From: Planctomycetota bacterium
GTDB taxonomy: Bacteria; Planctomycetota; Phycisphaerae; UBA1845
Length of the DNA stretch: 64,000 nucleotides
Direction of reading: 5' to 3'
NCBI GenBank assembly: GCA_016208685.1
Contig: JACQXM010000053.1
Span: 26,867 to 90,866, forward strand
Positions 1-10,102 of the stretch are shown here, piece after piece; the stretch's first letter is position 1, and every line of letters begins with the position of its first letter. The notes below the pieces were generated by a model. The model had not been told where the DNA came from and made no database searches. It saw only the letters and a list, made by a program, of their open reading frames with translations. Made by a program: the position numbers and the translations under genes.

Positions 1-217
1 CAAACGGCACGGCCAGCATCACGCCCAGTGCCGCATACAGGAGCGTTCCTACCAATGCGAAAACCGGCTTCTCCCGCGTGGCGAGAAACGCCACTTCATA
101 CGCGCCACACGCCGCACCGCCCAGCAAGCCGATAAACGCCGCCGCCGGAATCACAAACCGCAACGGTGCGGGGGCACCATCCGCTTCGTTGGTTACCAAG
201 GGTGAACGGTTACTCAT
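1..217 (-). CDS. N-terminus of a polytopic membrane protein (partial)
   Basis: The first 72 residues are visible; the gene continues beyond the left edge. The start ATG at 215-217 overlaps the stop of the upstream methyltransferase by 8 bp, so the two are translationally coupled. After a polar stretch of about 20 residues there are two hydrophobic, Gly/Ala-rich segments (about residues 21-45 and 50-72) that look like membrane helices. The layout resembles the membrane-anchored N-terminus of the sulfatase-like protein at 16122-18227, so a second membrane sulfatase-like enzyme is possible. The catalytic part lies outside the window, so no function can be assigned. Confidence 0.6.
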   Translation of the reverse strand, partial: MSNRSPLVTNEADGAPAPLRFVIPAAAFIGLLGGAACGAYEVAFLATREKPVFALVGTLLYAALGVMLAVPF

Positions 218-986
218 GTTCAAGGTTCGACTCCCCGCGACCCGCCGGCGCCAGCGCGACATTCTCCGCATAGAGGCCGCCCGCGGGCCCCGCCGCCCCG
301 GCCGCCTGCCGCTCAAACAGGTACAGCACGTGCGGGTACGGAAGCCAGTCGGCAATGGGGTAGGCTTCCAGGCGGAAGGAAACGTCCACGGCCTCGCGGA
401 ACTGCCGCTCGTCCCAGTACCACATCTCGAATCCCCGGGTCATCAGCACGTCGAGGGCCCAGGTGAAGAAGAGCTTCCAGGATGGCCGGCGCGCCACGTC
501 CTTGATGATCAAGCAGCCTTCCGCGGCCAGGTGTTCGTGCGCCTCGCGGAGCACATGCTGCTTGCCGCCCTGCGGCAGATGGTGCATCAGATCGAGCATC
601 ACCACCGCGTCATACTCCTGCGACAGGTCCAGGGTTTGCGCGTCGCGGCATTCGAAGCGGATGTTGTGCAGGCCCAGGCGTTCCGCGGCGCGGTTGGCGG
701 CGGCGATGCGCTGCGCGTCGAGGTCGATGCCGTGGTACGCCAGCCGCGGATAGCGGGCCGCGAAATAGCAGCCGAACAGGCCGAACCCGCAGCCCACATC
801 CAGGATGCGCGTCTTGCCCCGCATGCACAGCCCCAGCATGTGCAAGATGTTAATGTTGATGATTAAGAAGCGAGCGACGCAATATCCCCGCACCATCCGT
901 GAATCGTAGGCGCGGATGATGCGCCGCAGCAGCCGCCGATGCGCCGCGGTGTCGAAGATGGCCGCCGGTCCGCTGGAGTCGCGCAC
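210..986 (-). CDS. class I SAM-dependent methyltransferase
   Basis: This is a 258-residue protein with a GTG start, preceded by GGAGG about 10 nt upstream. Motif I of the SAM-binding Rossmann fold is seen as ILDVGCGFGLFG near residues 60-72. An acidic ribose-binding residue follows in YHGIDLDAQR, and motif IV-like VVMLDLMHHLP follows that. The fold is that of Methyltransf_11/25-type enzymes acting on small molecules or lipids; the acceptor cannot be read from sequence. The gene sits between a GT-C-like membrane protein (7 bp upstream) and another membrane protein (8 bp overlap). Methylation of a sugar or polyprenyl-linked glycan intermediate is therefore a reasonable inference, not a demonstrated role. 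Confidence 0.85.
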   Translation of the reverse strand: MRDSSGPAAIFDTAAHRRLLRRIIRAYDSRMVRGYCVARFLIININILHMLGLCMRGKTRILDVGCGFGLFGCYFAARYPRLAYHGIDLDAQRIAAANRAAERLGLHNIRFECRDAQTLDLSQEYDAVVMLDLMHHLPQGGKQHVLREAHEHLAAEGCLIIKDVARRPSWKLFFTWALDVLMTRGFEMWYWDERQFREAVDVSFRLEAYPIADWLPYPHVLYLFERQAAGAAGPAGGLYAENVALAPAGRGESNLEHE

Positions 987-993
987 TCGTCCC

Positions 994-2754
994 CTACCTC
1001 CCGCGCCAGGAAAACACCGCCACCGAGCCGTGCTGATACACCGGATCGCCCATCGCCGCCGTCAGGCGGCGCATCAGCAGCGGGGCTCGCGCCTCGTACG
1101 TCACCACGTAGATCGGCCGCTCCATCGCTCCCAGATACACCCGGTTCTCCGGTTTCAGCCAGTACCCGCCCACCAGGCGCTTGGCAATGTCGCGGCGACG
1201 GGAGACATCCGGATAGGGATCCGTCATGTAGCCCTCGCAGCCCACCAGTAGCACCCGTCCGGTCATGGCGGGAAGCTCCGGAACGTTGCCCTGCACCGCG
1301 ACGGACTCTCGCGGGTCGGTGACGATGACGGCGTCGGCCGGCGTCTGCATGGCGATCCACTGGTACAGTCGCGACAAATCGGAGTTCAGTGGCATACGCA
1401 GCAGCCGCGTGCCGTCGAACGCCAGGTCGATCGGCGCCCGCCCCGTATAGGCGTGTGCCGCCAGCACTGTGGCGGGCACGAAGAGCCCCACCACCCAGGC
1501 CGTTCGCCACGCGCGCGGCGGCCCGGCGGGACCCTGTCGTAGCGGCAGCAGGAACCCGGCGGCCGGCGCCGCCAGGAACACCATCGCGATGTGGAAGAAG
1601 TTGCATGAGTTCTCCACCGGAAGCTCGATGGCCATCGCCCCGGCCAGCAGCCCCGCGGCAGCATACAGGACGCACTTGAGAAAACGTCGATCATCGCCAG
1701 TGGTTCGGCGCAGCCCTGCCAGCGCCATCAGCACGAGCGGCCCACCGGATACGCACACCGCCTCGGCCAGCTTCAGCCCGCGTGCTTCCAGCAACACGAA
1801 ACGTGTCCCGCCCTGCGAAAGGGAAAACAGTTGTTTGTACGTGGGCAACGCCAGGAGCACTCCAACCGCGAGCGCTAGCACCGGCTTCCATGCGAACCGT
1901 GGTTGCACCCGCTCGGGATCGCCGAGTCGCGTCAGTGCTTGCAGCCGGCCGGCCAGCCACTCCAGCATCAGCCCACCGATCAGTGCCCCGCCGGCGGCCA
2001 GCCCGATCAGCGGATTCATCGCCGCTGCCAGGGTCGTACAAAGGCAAAGCAACAAGGCATGACGGGTCCGTCCGGTGCGCACGCCGAGGTAGGCGCAGGC
2101 GACTATGCCCAGGCACAGCGCCAGCCCCACGGGCCGCGAAGTGATGTTCAGAAAGTAGGGCAAATTCGGGCCGTACAGCCGGGCCCCGACCGTGCTGCGG
2201 TAGATGTACGACCCGAACGTCGCCGCCGGGTCCTGACGAAACACCGCCGGACCATACGCCGCGCCCTGAGCCATCCACACCAGCGGCCCCAGCGGGTTGC
2301 CGCCCACCAGCGTCAGCAGGACCATAAACCCGCCCGTAAGGGTGCTCCCGTACAGCCGCATCCCCAGCGCCACGCCCGCGATCCCCAACACTACGCAGCC
2401 GCCTGCAATCAGCCATTCCAGCGCGTGCAGCGGATCGGCGCCGGTGAGGCGCACCATCACGGCCCCGATGTACTGGAAGAACCAGTAATAGCAGACCGGC
2501 CGTCCGGCGAAGAAGGGGTTCTCCGGCGGCAGACCGCCGCGCTCGCAGCGCTGCACGATCGCCGCATGCAACAGCCCGTGCGTGGAACACAGGGTTCGCG
2601 GGTTGGCGGCATGGATGCCGAGGATCAACGCTGCCGCCGCCGCACTCAACAGAAGAGCTACTGCCGCTGCCCTCATTCGGGGCGCGCCGGAACCCGCCGC
2701 TCCGGCAGCCGCTACCGGCGAGTGTCGCGTTTGCGTCAGTACGGCACCTTCCAC
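994..2754 (-). CDS. polytopic membrane protein, GT-C glycosyltransferase-like
   Basis: The protein has 586 residues, many Leu/Ala/Gly-rich membrane helices and a soluble C-terminal part of about 110 residues. After the first helix there is a lumenal loop with NPFFAGRPVCYYWFF. This resembles the first-loop motif of DUF2298/GT-C membrane proteins, which use polyprenyl-phosphate sugars. The chosen start is GTG at 2754. An internal ATG at residue 27 directly precedes the first helix and is an alternative. The gene lies in a head-to-tail run with another GT-C-like gene (34 bp upstream) and the methyltransferase. Glycosyl transfer on the periplasmic face is inferred from topology and neighbours only. 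Confidence 0.7.
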   Translation of the reverse strand: MEGAVLTQTRHSPVAAAGAAGSGAPRMRAAAVALLLSAAAAALILGIHAANPRTLCSTHGLLHAAIVQRCERGGLPPENPFFAGRPVCYYWFFQYIGAVMVRLTGADPLHALEWLIAGGCVVLGIAGVALGMRLYGSTLTGGFMVLLTLVGGNPLGPLVWMAQGAAYGPAVFRQDPAATFGSYIYRSTVGARLYGPNLPYFLNITSRPVGLALCLGIVACAYLGVRTGRTRHALLLCLCTTLAAAMNPLIGLAAGGALIGGLMLEWLAGRLQALTRLGDPERVQPRFAWKPVLALAVGVLLALPTYKQLFSLSQGGTRFVLLEARGLKLAEAVCVSGGPLVLMALAGLRRTTGDDRRFLKCVLYAAAGLLAGAMAIELPVENSCNFFHIAMVFLAAPAAGFLLPLRQGPAGPPRAWRTAWVVGLFVPATVLAAHAYTGRAPIDLAFDGTRLLRMPLNSDLSRLYQWIAMQTPADAVIVTDPRESVAVQGNVPELPAMTGRVLLVGCEGYMTDPYPDVSRRRDIAKRLVGGYWLKPENRVYLGAMERPIYVVTYEARAPLLMRRLTAAMGDPVYQHGSVAVFSWRGR

Positions 2755-2788
2755 GATCCGTCGATCCTATGAACGCGCGTGCGCTGTG

Positions 2789-4345
2789 CTACCTGCCGGG
2801 AGTGTTCGCCGTGCCCTGCCCGGAACCACGAAGGATCCACAGGAGTGCCACGGCGCCGCCCAGCAACACCAGCACCGGCGCCGCCGACACTCCGGAGCCG
2901 GCAATCGCGGGAAACTGCCCCCCCAACCGCTCCAGTGTGGTCAGCCAGGGCAGCCGGAAACCGCCGAACGTGACGTTCCACACCGGTTCAAGCACGCCCA
3001 GCGGTCCCTCCACGTCGCGGTACATCGCCAGGCACCAGGACCAGTAAGTTGCCGCCAGGGCGAAAAGTCCCACGGCCACCCGCGGCCAGGCGAGCAGCGG
3101 CCCGCAGGCGATCAGAAACAAAAACGGAACCACGGGCACGACATGTCGCACCCCCGTGTTGAACTGCATGCGACCGTACTGATTCGCGGCACAAAAGAGC
3201 ACGAACGCCACGGCAAACAGCCCGCAAAACGCCGCCTCGCGCCCGCCCACCAGCCGCATCCCCTTCCGCCACGCCGCGGGCCACAAGGCAAGCAGCAGCA
3301 GCGGCGCCGAGGTGAACAGGCCGAACCGCGTTCCGAAAAGCGTATCCCAGAGCAGGTCCATCTGTGGCCGGCTCATGCCTACGTACCCCAGATGGGTGTA
3401 CGTTGCCGCAGGCATGTAGTGCTGCGCGGGATACAGCGGGTGCCCGAAGCTCGACCATTGGTAAGCTGCGAGCACTGCCCCCGCGACGGCCATACCCAAG
3501 AGCAGCAGCGGCAGGTCGCTCGCGGCCCGCACCGAGCGCGGCAGGCCACGCCGCCGGACGATGGCGTAGAGGAACAGCGCACCCGCCACGACCACCCCGC
3601 TGTAGTCGCATGCCACCGACCAGCCGGCGAGCAAACCAGCGAGCAGATACCACGGGCGACGCGGCGCGCCGGGCCGATCCCACGGCCGCCACAGCAGAAC
3701 GAAGGCGAAGAACGCCGCGTGCGCCACCAGCAGGTTCTGATTGAGCTGTGCCGTGCGATACAGCACCGGCGTGGCGAAGGCGTAGAGCAGGGCGAGCAAC
3801 GCCGCCGGCCGCCACGAAAGCGTGCGCCGCGCCAGGACGCTGAACATCACGGTTGCGGAGAGCGCGGACAGCGGCGCCATGAGCAGCGCCTGCACCACGG
3901 CCGCCGCCAACCCGAACTTGATGTCCAATCCGCGCTCATAGGCCTTGCGGTAAAACTCCCGCGCCATCGGCCAGGGCGAGTCGTACGGCGGCGGTTCGCT
4001 CGCGCCCGAGGCGGCGCGCTGCGCCCGCACGCGGGCGACAACACGATCGATCGCCGGACGCGCCAGAACGTACGGTACCGCCGCCAGGATCGACGCTCCC
4101 GGGTTGTTGTTGATGAACGCCGATCCGTCGGGGCGCTCGAAGATGTCCGGGTGCAGCCCGGCGTACTCCCGCACGTCGAAGCTCAGATGGTCGCCCAGCG
4201 AAAGTGCCGGATAAAGCTCGCGCACGGTGTTGGTGGCGAAGTGGGCGACGAACACCAGCCAGCACGTGAGAAACACCCGAACGGCGGCCCCGCGCCCGGC
4301 TGCGGCATCCGGACTGTCGGCAATGCTCGTCGTCGGAGGGAGCAT
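2789..4345 (-). CDS. polytopic membrane protein, probable GT-C family
   Basis: The protein has 518 residues and about 10-12 predicted membrane helices. After the first helix comes a charged lumenal loop (LSLGDHLSFDVREYAG) followed by INNNPGASILAAVPY. GT39/ArnT-like enzymes commonly carry acidic catalytic residues in this position. The start ATG at 4345 is preceded by AGGTGA about 4 nt upstream. It lies between the flippase (upstream) and another GT-C-like gene (downstream), which supports a role in adding sugars to a lipid-linked glycan. No family could be assigned with certainty. A generic integral membrane protein of unknown function is the alternative. Confidence 0.65.
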   Translation of the reverse strand: MLPPTTSIADSPDAAAGRGAAVRVFLTCWLVFVAHFATNTVRELYPALSLGDHLSFDVREYAGLHPDIFERPDGSAFINNNPGASILAAVPYVLARPAIDRVVARVRAQRAASGASEPPPYDSPWPMAREFYRKAYERGLDIKFGLAAAVVQALLMAPLSALSATVMFSVLARRTLSWRPAALLALLYAFATPVLYRTAQLNQNLLVAHAAFFAFVLLWRPWDRPGAPRRPWYLLAGLLAGWSVACDYSGVVVAGALFLYAIVRRRGLPRSVRAASDLPLLLLGMAVAGAVLAAYQWSSFGHPLYPAQHYMPAATYTHLGYVGMSRPQMDLLWDTLFGTRFGLFTSAPLLLLALWPAAWRKGMRLVGGREAAFCGLFAVAFVLFCAANQYGRMQFNTGVRHVVPVVPFLFLIACGPLLAWPRVAVGLFALAATYWSWCLAMYRDVEGPLGVLEPVWNVTFGGFRLPWLTTLERLGGQFPAIAGSGVSAAPVLVLLGGAVALLWILRGSGQGTANTPGR

Positions 4346-4394
4346 GAATCACCTGGCTGAATCAACGAGCGCGATTTGGCGCCGCCCAGGCAGC

Positions 4395-4416
4395 GCCGCG
4401 ACCGTCAGGGGGCGGA
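4395..4416 (+). repeat. dispersed GACCGTCAGGG-type repeat, copy 1
   Basis: The spacer between the GT-C-like gene and the flippase gene holds a 22-bp sequence with the core GCCGCGACCGTCAGGG. Closely related copies occur at 14671-14696 and 19652-19678, and a weaker one at about 9793-9814. All are in the same orientation and all are in spacers. Confidence 0.6.
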
Positions 4417-4488
4417 CGTCAGGCCGCGGGGTCGCGACAAATCGCACCTGCTGATCCGGCAATCGGAATCCCCAGTGCCGGGAAACTG

Positions 4489-5904
4489 TCACCGGACCTC
4501 GGCGACGCGACGCGGAAGAAACGTCCGAACGGCCAGCGCCCGCAACCCGGGTTCCGTGGACAGGGCAGCCAACCCCAGAACCGCCGCCGCGACACACACC
4601 TGACAGGCCGTCCCGGCGGACGCCGAAACCGCCGCGAGCGCCAGCGCCCCGCCTGTGGCGCAGACCGGCCGAACCAGACAGCGCCAGTGCCCCGTGAGAT
4701 CCAGGAGTCTCCGCGAGTAAGCCCAGGAAACGAGCCAGATAACCGCTTCCGCCGTCACCAGCGCCGCGGCGGCTCCCGTGGGCCCCTTCAGCGCCGCTGC
4801 CCAGGGAACCAGAACCACGGCCGCCACGGCGCCGACCAGCGACACCACCATCTCCGCCGTCTGCCGCCCCGCGGCGATCAAGCCATAGCGGAAGTGTCCG
4901 CTCAGCGCCGCCAGCACGCACACGCCCCCCAGCCATTGCAGGACGACGCCCGAGGGCGCGAAGGCCTCGCCGTAGACAACGCCCGCCACCGCCGGCGCCA
5001 GCAGCAACCACAATGCGCCGCCGGCAAGTGCCAGCCACGCGACACCACGAGTCGACTCCCGCACCAGGGCATGGAAGGCAGGGGCATCGCCGTGCCAGGC
5101 ACGCGCCAGGGCGGGGAGGATGTTGAAATAGTAGAGCCAGACGAACGTGTGCATGGCCAGCAGGATGCGCATCGCCGCCGCGAAGTAGCCCGTCTGCTCC
5201 GGGACCGCCACCAGACCGACGAGCAGCGTGGCGCCGAACATCTTTGTGGACCAGAAGATCTGGCTCAGCCCGATGGTCAGCCCCTCGCGCACCATGCTGC
5301 GATCAATCCGCGCCGTCAGCCGCAGGCACACGTTAAGTTGTCGCCGCCCCAGTCGGATGCCCAGCGCCGCCGCCGCCGCCACGCCCGCGATCTCCGCCGC
5401 GGCAACCACCCACAGCGGGGAGTCCGCGCGGAACCCGGCGAACACCACGGCCGCGAAGGCGCCCTGCCGCACGAGCTGCAACGCCCCCACCGCGTGCATT
5501 CGTTCGTGCCCCTGGAAGATCCACTGCCAGAGAAAGGGCAGCCCCAGCAGGCTGACGCCGTAGAGCAGGAGCAACTGCGTCTGCACCGCGCCGCGACCAA
5601 GAGCCAGCGCGAAGAGCGCCAAGGCGGCGTACGCCGGTAACGCCAACAGCAGGCGCAGGGACACGATCTGGCATGCGAGACTCGTGGCGGCGGCGGGCCG
5701 GCGGGCGATCTCCCGCGCGCCGTAGGCGGAGAACCCCTGCTCCACGACCAGCGAGGCGCAGAGCAGAACGGCCGCGGCGAACTCCAGCAGGCCCATCCCC
5801 CCCGGCCCCGCAACCCGGGCAATGTACGCATAGGCCGCGAAGGTCAGCAGCTTGCTCAGCGCCTCGGCGCCGGCAAGCGACAGGAAGTTCTTGACTCGTT
5901 TCAA
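4489..5904 (-). CDS. oligosaccharide flippase, Wzx/MATE-like
   Basis: The 471-residue protein has about 12-14 membrane helices and the typical N-terminus of polysaccharide_synt-type exporters. A short basic leader is followed by LSLAGAEALSKLLTFAAYAY and then a Gly-rich turn ARVAGPGGMGLLEFA. Length and layout fit Wzx/RfbX flippases, which move undecaprenyl-linked oligosaccharides across the inner membrane. The best start is TTG at 5904, since no ATG or GTG fits the conserved N-terminus; the ribosome binding site is weak. It lies 16 bp after the stop of the large repeat protein and among glycosyltransferase genes, as expected for a surface-glycan export step. Confidence 0.88.
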   Translation of the reverse strand: MKRVKNFLSLAGAEALSKLLTFAAYAYIARVAGPGGMGLLEFAAAVLLCASLVVEQGFSAYGAREIARRPAAATSLACQIVSLRLLLALPAYAALALFALALGRGAVQTQLLLLYGVSLLGLPFLWQWIFQGHERMHAVGALQLVRQGAFAAVVFAGFRADSPLWVVAAAEIAGVAAAAALGIRLGRRQLNVCLRLTARIDRSMVREGLTIGLSQIFWSTKMFGATLLVGLVAVPEQTGYFAAAMRILLAMHTFVWLYYFNILPALARAWHGDAPAFHALVRESTRGVAWLALAGGALWLLLAPAVAGVVYGEAFAPSGVVLQWLGGVCVLAALSGHFRYGLIAAGRQTAEMVVSLVGAVAAVVLVPWAAALKGPTGAAAALVTAEAVIWLVSWAYSRRLLDLTGHWRCLVRPVCATGGALALAAVSASAGTACQVCVAAAVLGLAALSTEPGLRALAVRTFLPRRVAEVR

Positions 5905-5920
5905 CCGTTCGCCCGACGAA

Positions 5921-8900
5921 CTACTCCACCCATTCCAGGCCCCCGATGTCGGCGGCGGGGTCGATGCCCAGCGCGCTTAGGTCCAGCAGCATGGTGTAGC
6001 TGCCGGAGGTGGTGGCACCCAGCGTGGTCGGGGAGAACTCCAGCACGTCCTCATTCGAGCCGCTGAGCCCGGGGATGTTCAGAATGGCGTTCTCCGTGGA
6101 GAGCAGAAGGGTGCCCGCAGCAGTCAATGCGACCGCGTCGACGTCCTCGCCGGTGTAGCCCAGGCTCACGTCGCTGCCGTCGAAGTACATCTGGAACGTG
6201 CCTGCGGTCACTGCCCCCAGGCTGGTGTGATTGAAGACGAAGAGATCTTCATCCGCGCCGCTTGCCGCGCCGGCCAGGACATTGCCCCAGGTCGAGATCA
6301 CCAGGCGTCCGTCGGCGGTAAGGTCGATGGCGACCACGTCCTCGTCGTCGGTGGTCAGCGCCACGTCACTGCCGTCGAAGTAGAAGTCGAAGCTGCCGGT
6401 GGTGTCGGCGCCCGGGGAGGTAGGCATGAAGCGCACAATGTCCGAGTCATCCACGGTCAAACCGCTCGGTCCGCCGACCAGGCCGGGGATGTCGCCGGCG
6501 AGCGAAAAGCTCAGCAGCAGCGCGCCGTCCGGCGCCAGTGCCAGGCCGTCGATGGTGAACGCCGCAAGGCCGACGTCGCTGCCGTCGAAGACCAGCGACC
6601 AGGTGCCGGTGCTGATTTCATAAGCCACCACGTCCTCGTTCTCCACCACACCCACACCGGGCACGGACACGGGGTTCTTAAACGACATCCACACCTTCGG
6701 CCCGCCGCCGCACAGGTCGCGCGATTCGTCGCAGGGGCCGGCGCACGTAGCACTTCCCGCAACGCACCCCGCCGCCGCGTCGCAGGTCTCCACTCCGTTG
6801 CAGAACAGGCCGTCATCGCACGCGACATGATCCGGCGTGGAAACGCAGCCCATCGCCGCATCGCACGAGTCCACGGTGCACGCGATGCCGTCATCGCAGT
6901 TCGGCGGGATTTCGCAACCGCAGGCGTCCGGGGCGACCTTCGTGGGATCGGACGGACACCCGTCCACGCAGTCGGGCGTGCCGTCGCCGTCGGAATCGGT
7001 GTCCGCAACGCCGCACCCGCACGCGCCGGCCTGGGTCTTGTTCGCGTCCGTCGGGCAGCCATCCTGACAGTCCGGCGTGCCATCGCCATCACCGTCATCG
7101 TCCGAGAGCCCACAGCCACAGGCTCCGCCGCTGGTCTTGGCCGGGTCGGCCGGGCAACCATCGAGGCAGTCGGCCGCGCCGTCGCCATCGCCATCGCTGT
7201 CGGTTGAGCCGCAGCCGCAGACGCCTGGAGTGGACTTCGCGGCGTCGGTTGGACAAGCGTCGGAGCAGTCCGGCACGCCGTCGCCATCGGAGTCAACATC
7301 GGCGATCCCGCAGCCGCACAGTCCGGGCTCGAGTTTACCTGCGTCCGCCGGGCAGGCATCAACGCAGTCGGCCACGCCGTCGCCGTCGGAGTCATCATCC
7401 GCGATCCCGCAGCCGCACGCCCCGGGCATGATTTTCTGGACATCCGACGGGCAGCCGTCAACGCAATCCGCCGCCCCGTCGCCATCGCCGTCGGTTTCAG
7501 CTACCCCGCAACTGCACTGTCCCGCCGCGGTTTTCATCGCGTCGTTAGGGCAGCCGTCGACACAATCGGCCGTGCCGTCCGCGTCGGTATCATCGTCAAC
7601 AACGCCGCAGCCGCACTGCCCCGGCGTGACCTTCTCCGGGTCGCCCGGGCAAAGGTCGCTGCAATCGAACACCCCGTCGCCGTCGGAGTCCGCGTCCGCT
7701 GTGCCGCAGCCGCACGCCCCCGGCGATGTTTTGCCCGGGTCGAACGGACAACCGTCGTCGCAATCCGTCGCGCCGTCGCCGTCCGTGTCCGCGCCCGAGC
7801 TTCCGGCGCAAGGATCCACGCAATCGGGAACGGAATCTCCGTCGGAATCGGTCTCCGGCACGCCACATCCGCACACACCCGGCGCGGTTTTCTCAGGATC
7901 GCTCGGGCAACCGTCGAGGCAGTCGGCCACCGCGTCGCCATCGCCGTCCCCATCGGCCACGCCGCAGCCGCATGTCCCGGGAGCGGTCTTCTCCGCGTCC
8001 GTCGGACACCCGTCGACGCAGTCGGCGACACCGTCGCCGTCGCCATCGACGTCCGCAACCCCGCACCCGCATTGCCCGGCCGCGATCTTCGTTGCATCCA
8101 GCGGGCAACCGTCATGGCAATCCGGTGTCGCATCGGCGTCACTGTCGGTGTCCGCCACGCCGCACACACAGGCCCCCGGCTCCGTCTTGGCGGGATCATC
8201 CGCGCACGCGTCCGTGCAATCCGCGGCGCCGTCGCCGTCGCCATCCGCGTCCGCGATGCCGCAGCCGCACGCACCGGGCGAGGTCTTAGCGGCATCCACC
8301 GGGCAGCCGTCGTTGCAGTCCGCCGTCGCGTCGCCGTCGCTATCAACGTCGACCACGCCGCAGCCGCACGCACCGGGAGCGGTCTTATTCGCGTCCGCAG
8401 GACAACCGTCCAGGCAGTCCGGCGTTGCATCGGCGTCGCCGTCCGTGTCCGCGGCGCCGCAGCCGCACAGGCCGGGCTGCGACTTGGCGGAATCCGCCGG
8501 GCAGCCGTCGCACGCATCCGGCACGCCGTCCTCGTCACTGTCGGCGTCGCAATCGTCGGGTACGCCGTTGGCATCGCAATCCGGCGCGCCCGCGGAAATC
8601 TCCTGCCCATCGCCCACACCGTTGCCGTTGCAATCCGGTTCCACCGTGACCGTGACGGTGTCGAACACCGGCACGGGATCGGCCAGCGCCGCAAAGCGCA
8701 CCACGTACGTCCCCGGCGATGAGAAGGTGGCCATGGTGCTCGTCTCGCCCAGCTCGCTGAACACCACGCTTCCTGGGCCGCTTTCCAGGCTCCAGAGAAG
8801 TTCCTCGGGAACGGCGTTGACGATGAGCGAATGCGCCGAAACGTCGCTGATGAGCGGCCCGATGTTCGTCGTAACCCCGGTGGCGGGGTCGATCCGCTGG

Positions 8901-9718
8901 AGCTGCGCCGCCAGGTACGGCCCGTAGGAGAGGATGCCGTAGAGTCTGCCGTTGAAGAACGTCAGCTCGTCGTAGAGCGTATCGATCCCCGTGGGCAGGC
9001 TGCGGATGAACTGCTTCACCTTGGTGGTGGGGTTGATCGTGAACAGCGAGGTGACCGAGGTTGCGCTGGGCTTGTCCACGCCGTACAGCAATCCCGACGC
9101 CGGATCATACGCCAGCCCCCAGGTATTGCCGAACACGCCCATTCCGGTGATCGCCGTAGGGACGCCCGTGGTCAGGTCGTAGCGCAGCAGCTTGTCCGCC
9201 TTGTTGTCCACAGCGTAGAGGATTCCGTGGACGCCGTCATACGCCAGCGCCGTCGTGCGCTGGTAGGTACTCGGCGACCCGACGGGGGTGACGATGCCCG
9301 TGGCGTCGTCGAGCGTGTACAGTTGCCGTAGGTAGGTCTCGATGCCGTAGACAGCGCCGCCGACGCGCTCCAGGTCGCTGGGCCAGCCGTAGATGACCGG
9401 CGGCGTTGCGGCCGTGCGCAGCTTGCCCACGCTGCTGATGCCCGTGGCGGTGTTGTACTTGACGAGCGAGTCCTCAGCGGGCGCGTTGCCGTCCGCCACC
9501 CAGAAATCCAGCGGTGATAGGCCGTCCACGGTGCCGCTAAGCGGCACCGGCATGCCGGGAACGCCCGCGGCATTCGGCCCCGCGTCGACCGTGATCTGCG
9601 CCCGAAGCGACGGGACAGCAAGAAAGGCGACCGCGCCGAAGGCGCATGCGAGCCGGCGACTCGCGGCGCTGCCAAACAGCCGCCGCATGTACGGTCCCTG
9701 TGAACTTGCGCTCGTCAT
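5921..9718 (-). CDS. secreted protein with 17 thrombospondin type 3-like repeats
   Basis: The protein has 1265 residues from the ATG at 9718, which follows an SD-like purine run (GGAGGCAGGGAAGAGGG). A second ATG at 9688 lies directly before the signal peptide and is possible. The signal peptide ends near VPSLRAQ. Residues of about 40-320 look like a beta-propeller (repeated LYGVD/LYAVD blades). About 360-940 are Cys/Asp-rich. They contain 17 units with a 33-residue period, each with CGCG followed by a DxDxDGDG calcium-type loop and DC; unit 8 is shortened. A linker with CNGVETCD precedes a C-terminal domain with three copies of FDGSDVxL. It is probably an extracellular, calcium-stabilised structural or adhesive protein. 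No catalytic motif was seen. Confidence 0.85.
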   Translation of the reverse strand: MTSASSQGPYMRRLFGSAASRRLACAFGAVAFLAVPSLRAQITVDAGPNAAGVPGMPVPLSGTVDGLSPLDFWVADGNAPAEDSLVKYNTATGISSVGKLRTAATPPVIYGWPSDLERVGGAVYGIETYLRQLYTLDDATGIVTPVGSPSTYQRTTALAYDGVHGILYAVDNKADKLLRYDLTTGVPTAITGMGVFGNTWGLAYDPASGLLYGVDKPSATSVTSLFTINPTTKVKQFIRSLPTGIDTLYDELTFFNGRLYGILSYGPYLAAQLQRIDPATGVTTNIGPLISDVSAHSLIVNAVPEELLWSLESGPGSVVFSELGETSTMATFSSPGTYVVRFAALADPVPVFDTVTVTVEPDCNGNGVGDGQEISAGAPDCDANGVPDDCDADSDEDGVPDACDGCPADSAKSQPGLCGCGAADTDGDADATPDCLDGCPADANKTAPGACGCGVVDVDSDGDATADCNDGCPVDAAKTSPGACGCGIADADGDGDGAADCTDACADDPAKTEPGACVCGVADTDSDADATPDCHDGCPLDATKIAAGQCGCGVADVDGDGDGVADCVDGCPTDAEKTAPGTCGCGVADGDGDGDAVADCLDGCPSDPEKTAPGVCGCGVPETDSDGDSVPDCVDPCAGSSGADTDGDGATDCDDGCPFDPGKTSPGACGCGTADADSDGDGVFDCSDLCPGDPEKVTPGQCGCGVVDDDTDADGTADCVDGCPNDAMKTAAGQCSCGVAETDGDGDGAADCVDGCPSDVQKIMPGACGCGIADDDSDGDGVADCVDACPADAGKLEPGLCGCGIADVDSDGDGVPDCSDACPTDAAKSTPGVCGCGSTDSDGDGDGAADCLDGCPADPAKTSGGACGCGLSDDDGDGDGTPDCQDGCPTDANKTQAGACGCGVADTDSDGDGTPDCVDGCPSDPTKVAPDACGCEIPPNCDDGIACTVDSCDAAMGCVSTPDHVACDDGLFCNGVETCDAAAGCVAGSATCAGPCDESRDLCGGGPKVWMSFKNPVSVPGVGVVENEDVVAYEISTGTWSLVFDGSDVGLAAFTIDGLALAPDGALLLSFSLAGDIPGLVGGPSGLTVDDSDIVRFMPTSPGADTTGSFDFYFDGSDVALTTDDEDVVAIDLTADGRLVISTWGNVLAGAASGADEDLFVFNHTSLGAVTAGTFQMYFDGSDVSLGYTGEDVDAVALTAAGTLLLSTENAILNIPGLSGSNEDVLEFSPTTLGATTSGSYTMLLDLSALGIDPAADIGGLEWVE
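6905..8520 (-). repeat. 99-bp coding tandem repeat, 17 units
   Basis: These are the DNA units that encode the 33-residue calcium-loop repeats. Most units are exactly 99 bp; unit 8 is truncated to 20 residues. Units differ mainly at third positions and at a few variable residues after the CP and K positions. Confidence 0.85.
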
Positions 9719-10102
9719 CCCTCTTCCCTGCCTCCGAACGAAACGGCTCTCCATGCCGATCGATCACCGACCCCCGACGGCACGGGCCACCGGCCGAACC
9801 GTCACGGAGCGGGCCGTCAGTGGTCGTCAGCGAGCCGCGGGCTTCAGCCCGCACGGTCCCGGGCGCCCACGGTTCATCCCGGCGCGCCGGGATGGGCTAC
9901 GCTGTTTCGCCCCTGGGGGGCCAAATGACGGTGCGCGATCTGTCGCCGGCCCGCACCCGGCCGCCCGCCCCCGACGGCCACGGCGCTGTTTCCGCGTTCC
10001 GCATTCACCATTCCTCATTCGCGAAGCAATCGGCTCCCCCACCGCTAAAGCAGTGGGCCACCCGACCAGCGACGGCGCATCCGTCGGAGCCGACCGATCC
10101 TC
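9719..10102. repeat. spacer with palindromes and an AT-rich short repeat
   Basis: This 384-bp stretch shows no convincing gene. It holds a degenerate copy of the GACCGT-type repeat (9793-9814), a hairpin with 7-bp arms (9837-9852), a perfect 20-bp palindrome (9875-9894) and an interrupted palindrome with a TAAA loop (10038-10057). It also holds an array of ATTCCGCATTC-like 8-9-mers (about 9990-10022). Similar elements recur in other spacers of the window. Confidence 0.6.

Noticed and set aside
2582..4360. Long plus-strand frame opposite two GT-C-like genes
   Set aside because: It is Arg/His/Gln/Pro-rich shadow coding caused by high GC; the minus-strand genes have hydrophobic helices and couple with their neighbours.
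6905..8520. Possible CRISPR-like array
   Set aside because: The 99-bp units are coding, have no constant repeat with unique spacers, and encode a continuous protein.
7077..8927. Long Ser/Pro-rich plus-strand frame opposite the calcium-repeat gene
   Set aside because: It is the antisense of the 99-bp repeats, has no ribosome binding site and no recognisable domain; the minus-strand frame has a signal peptide and sensible repeats.
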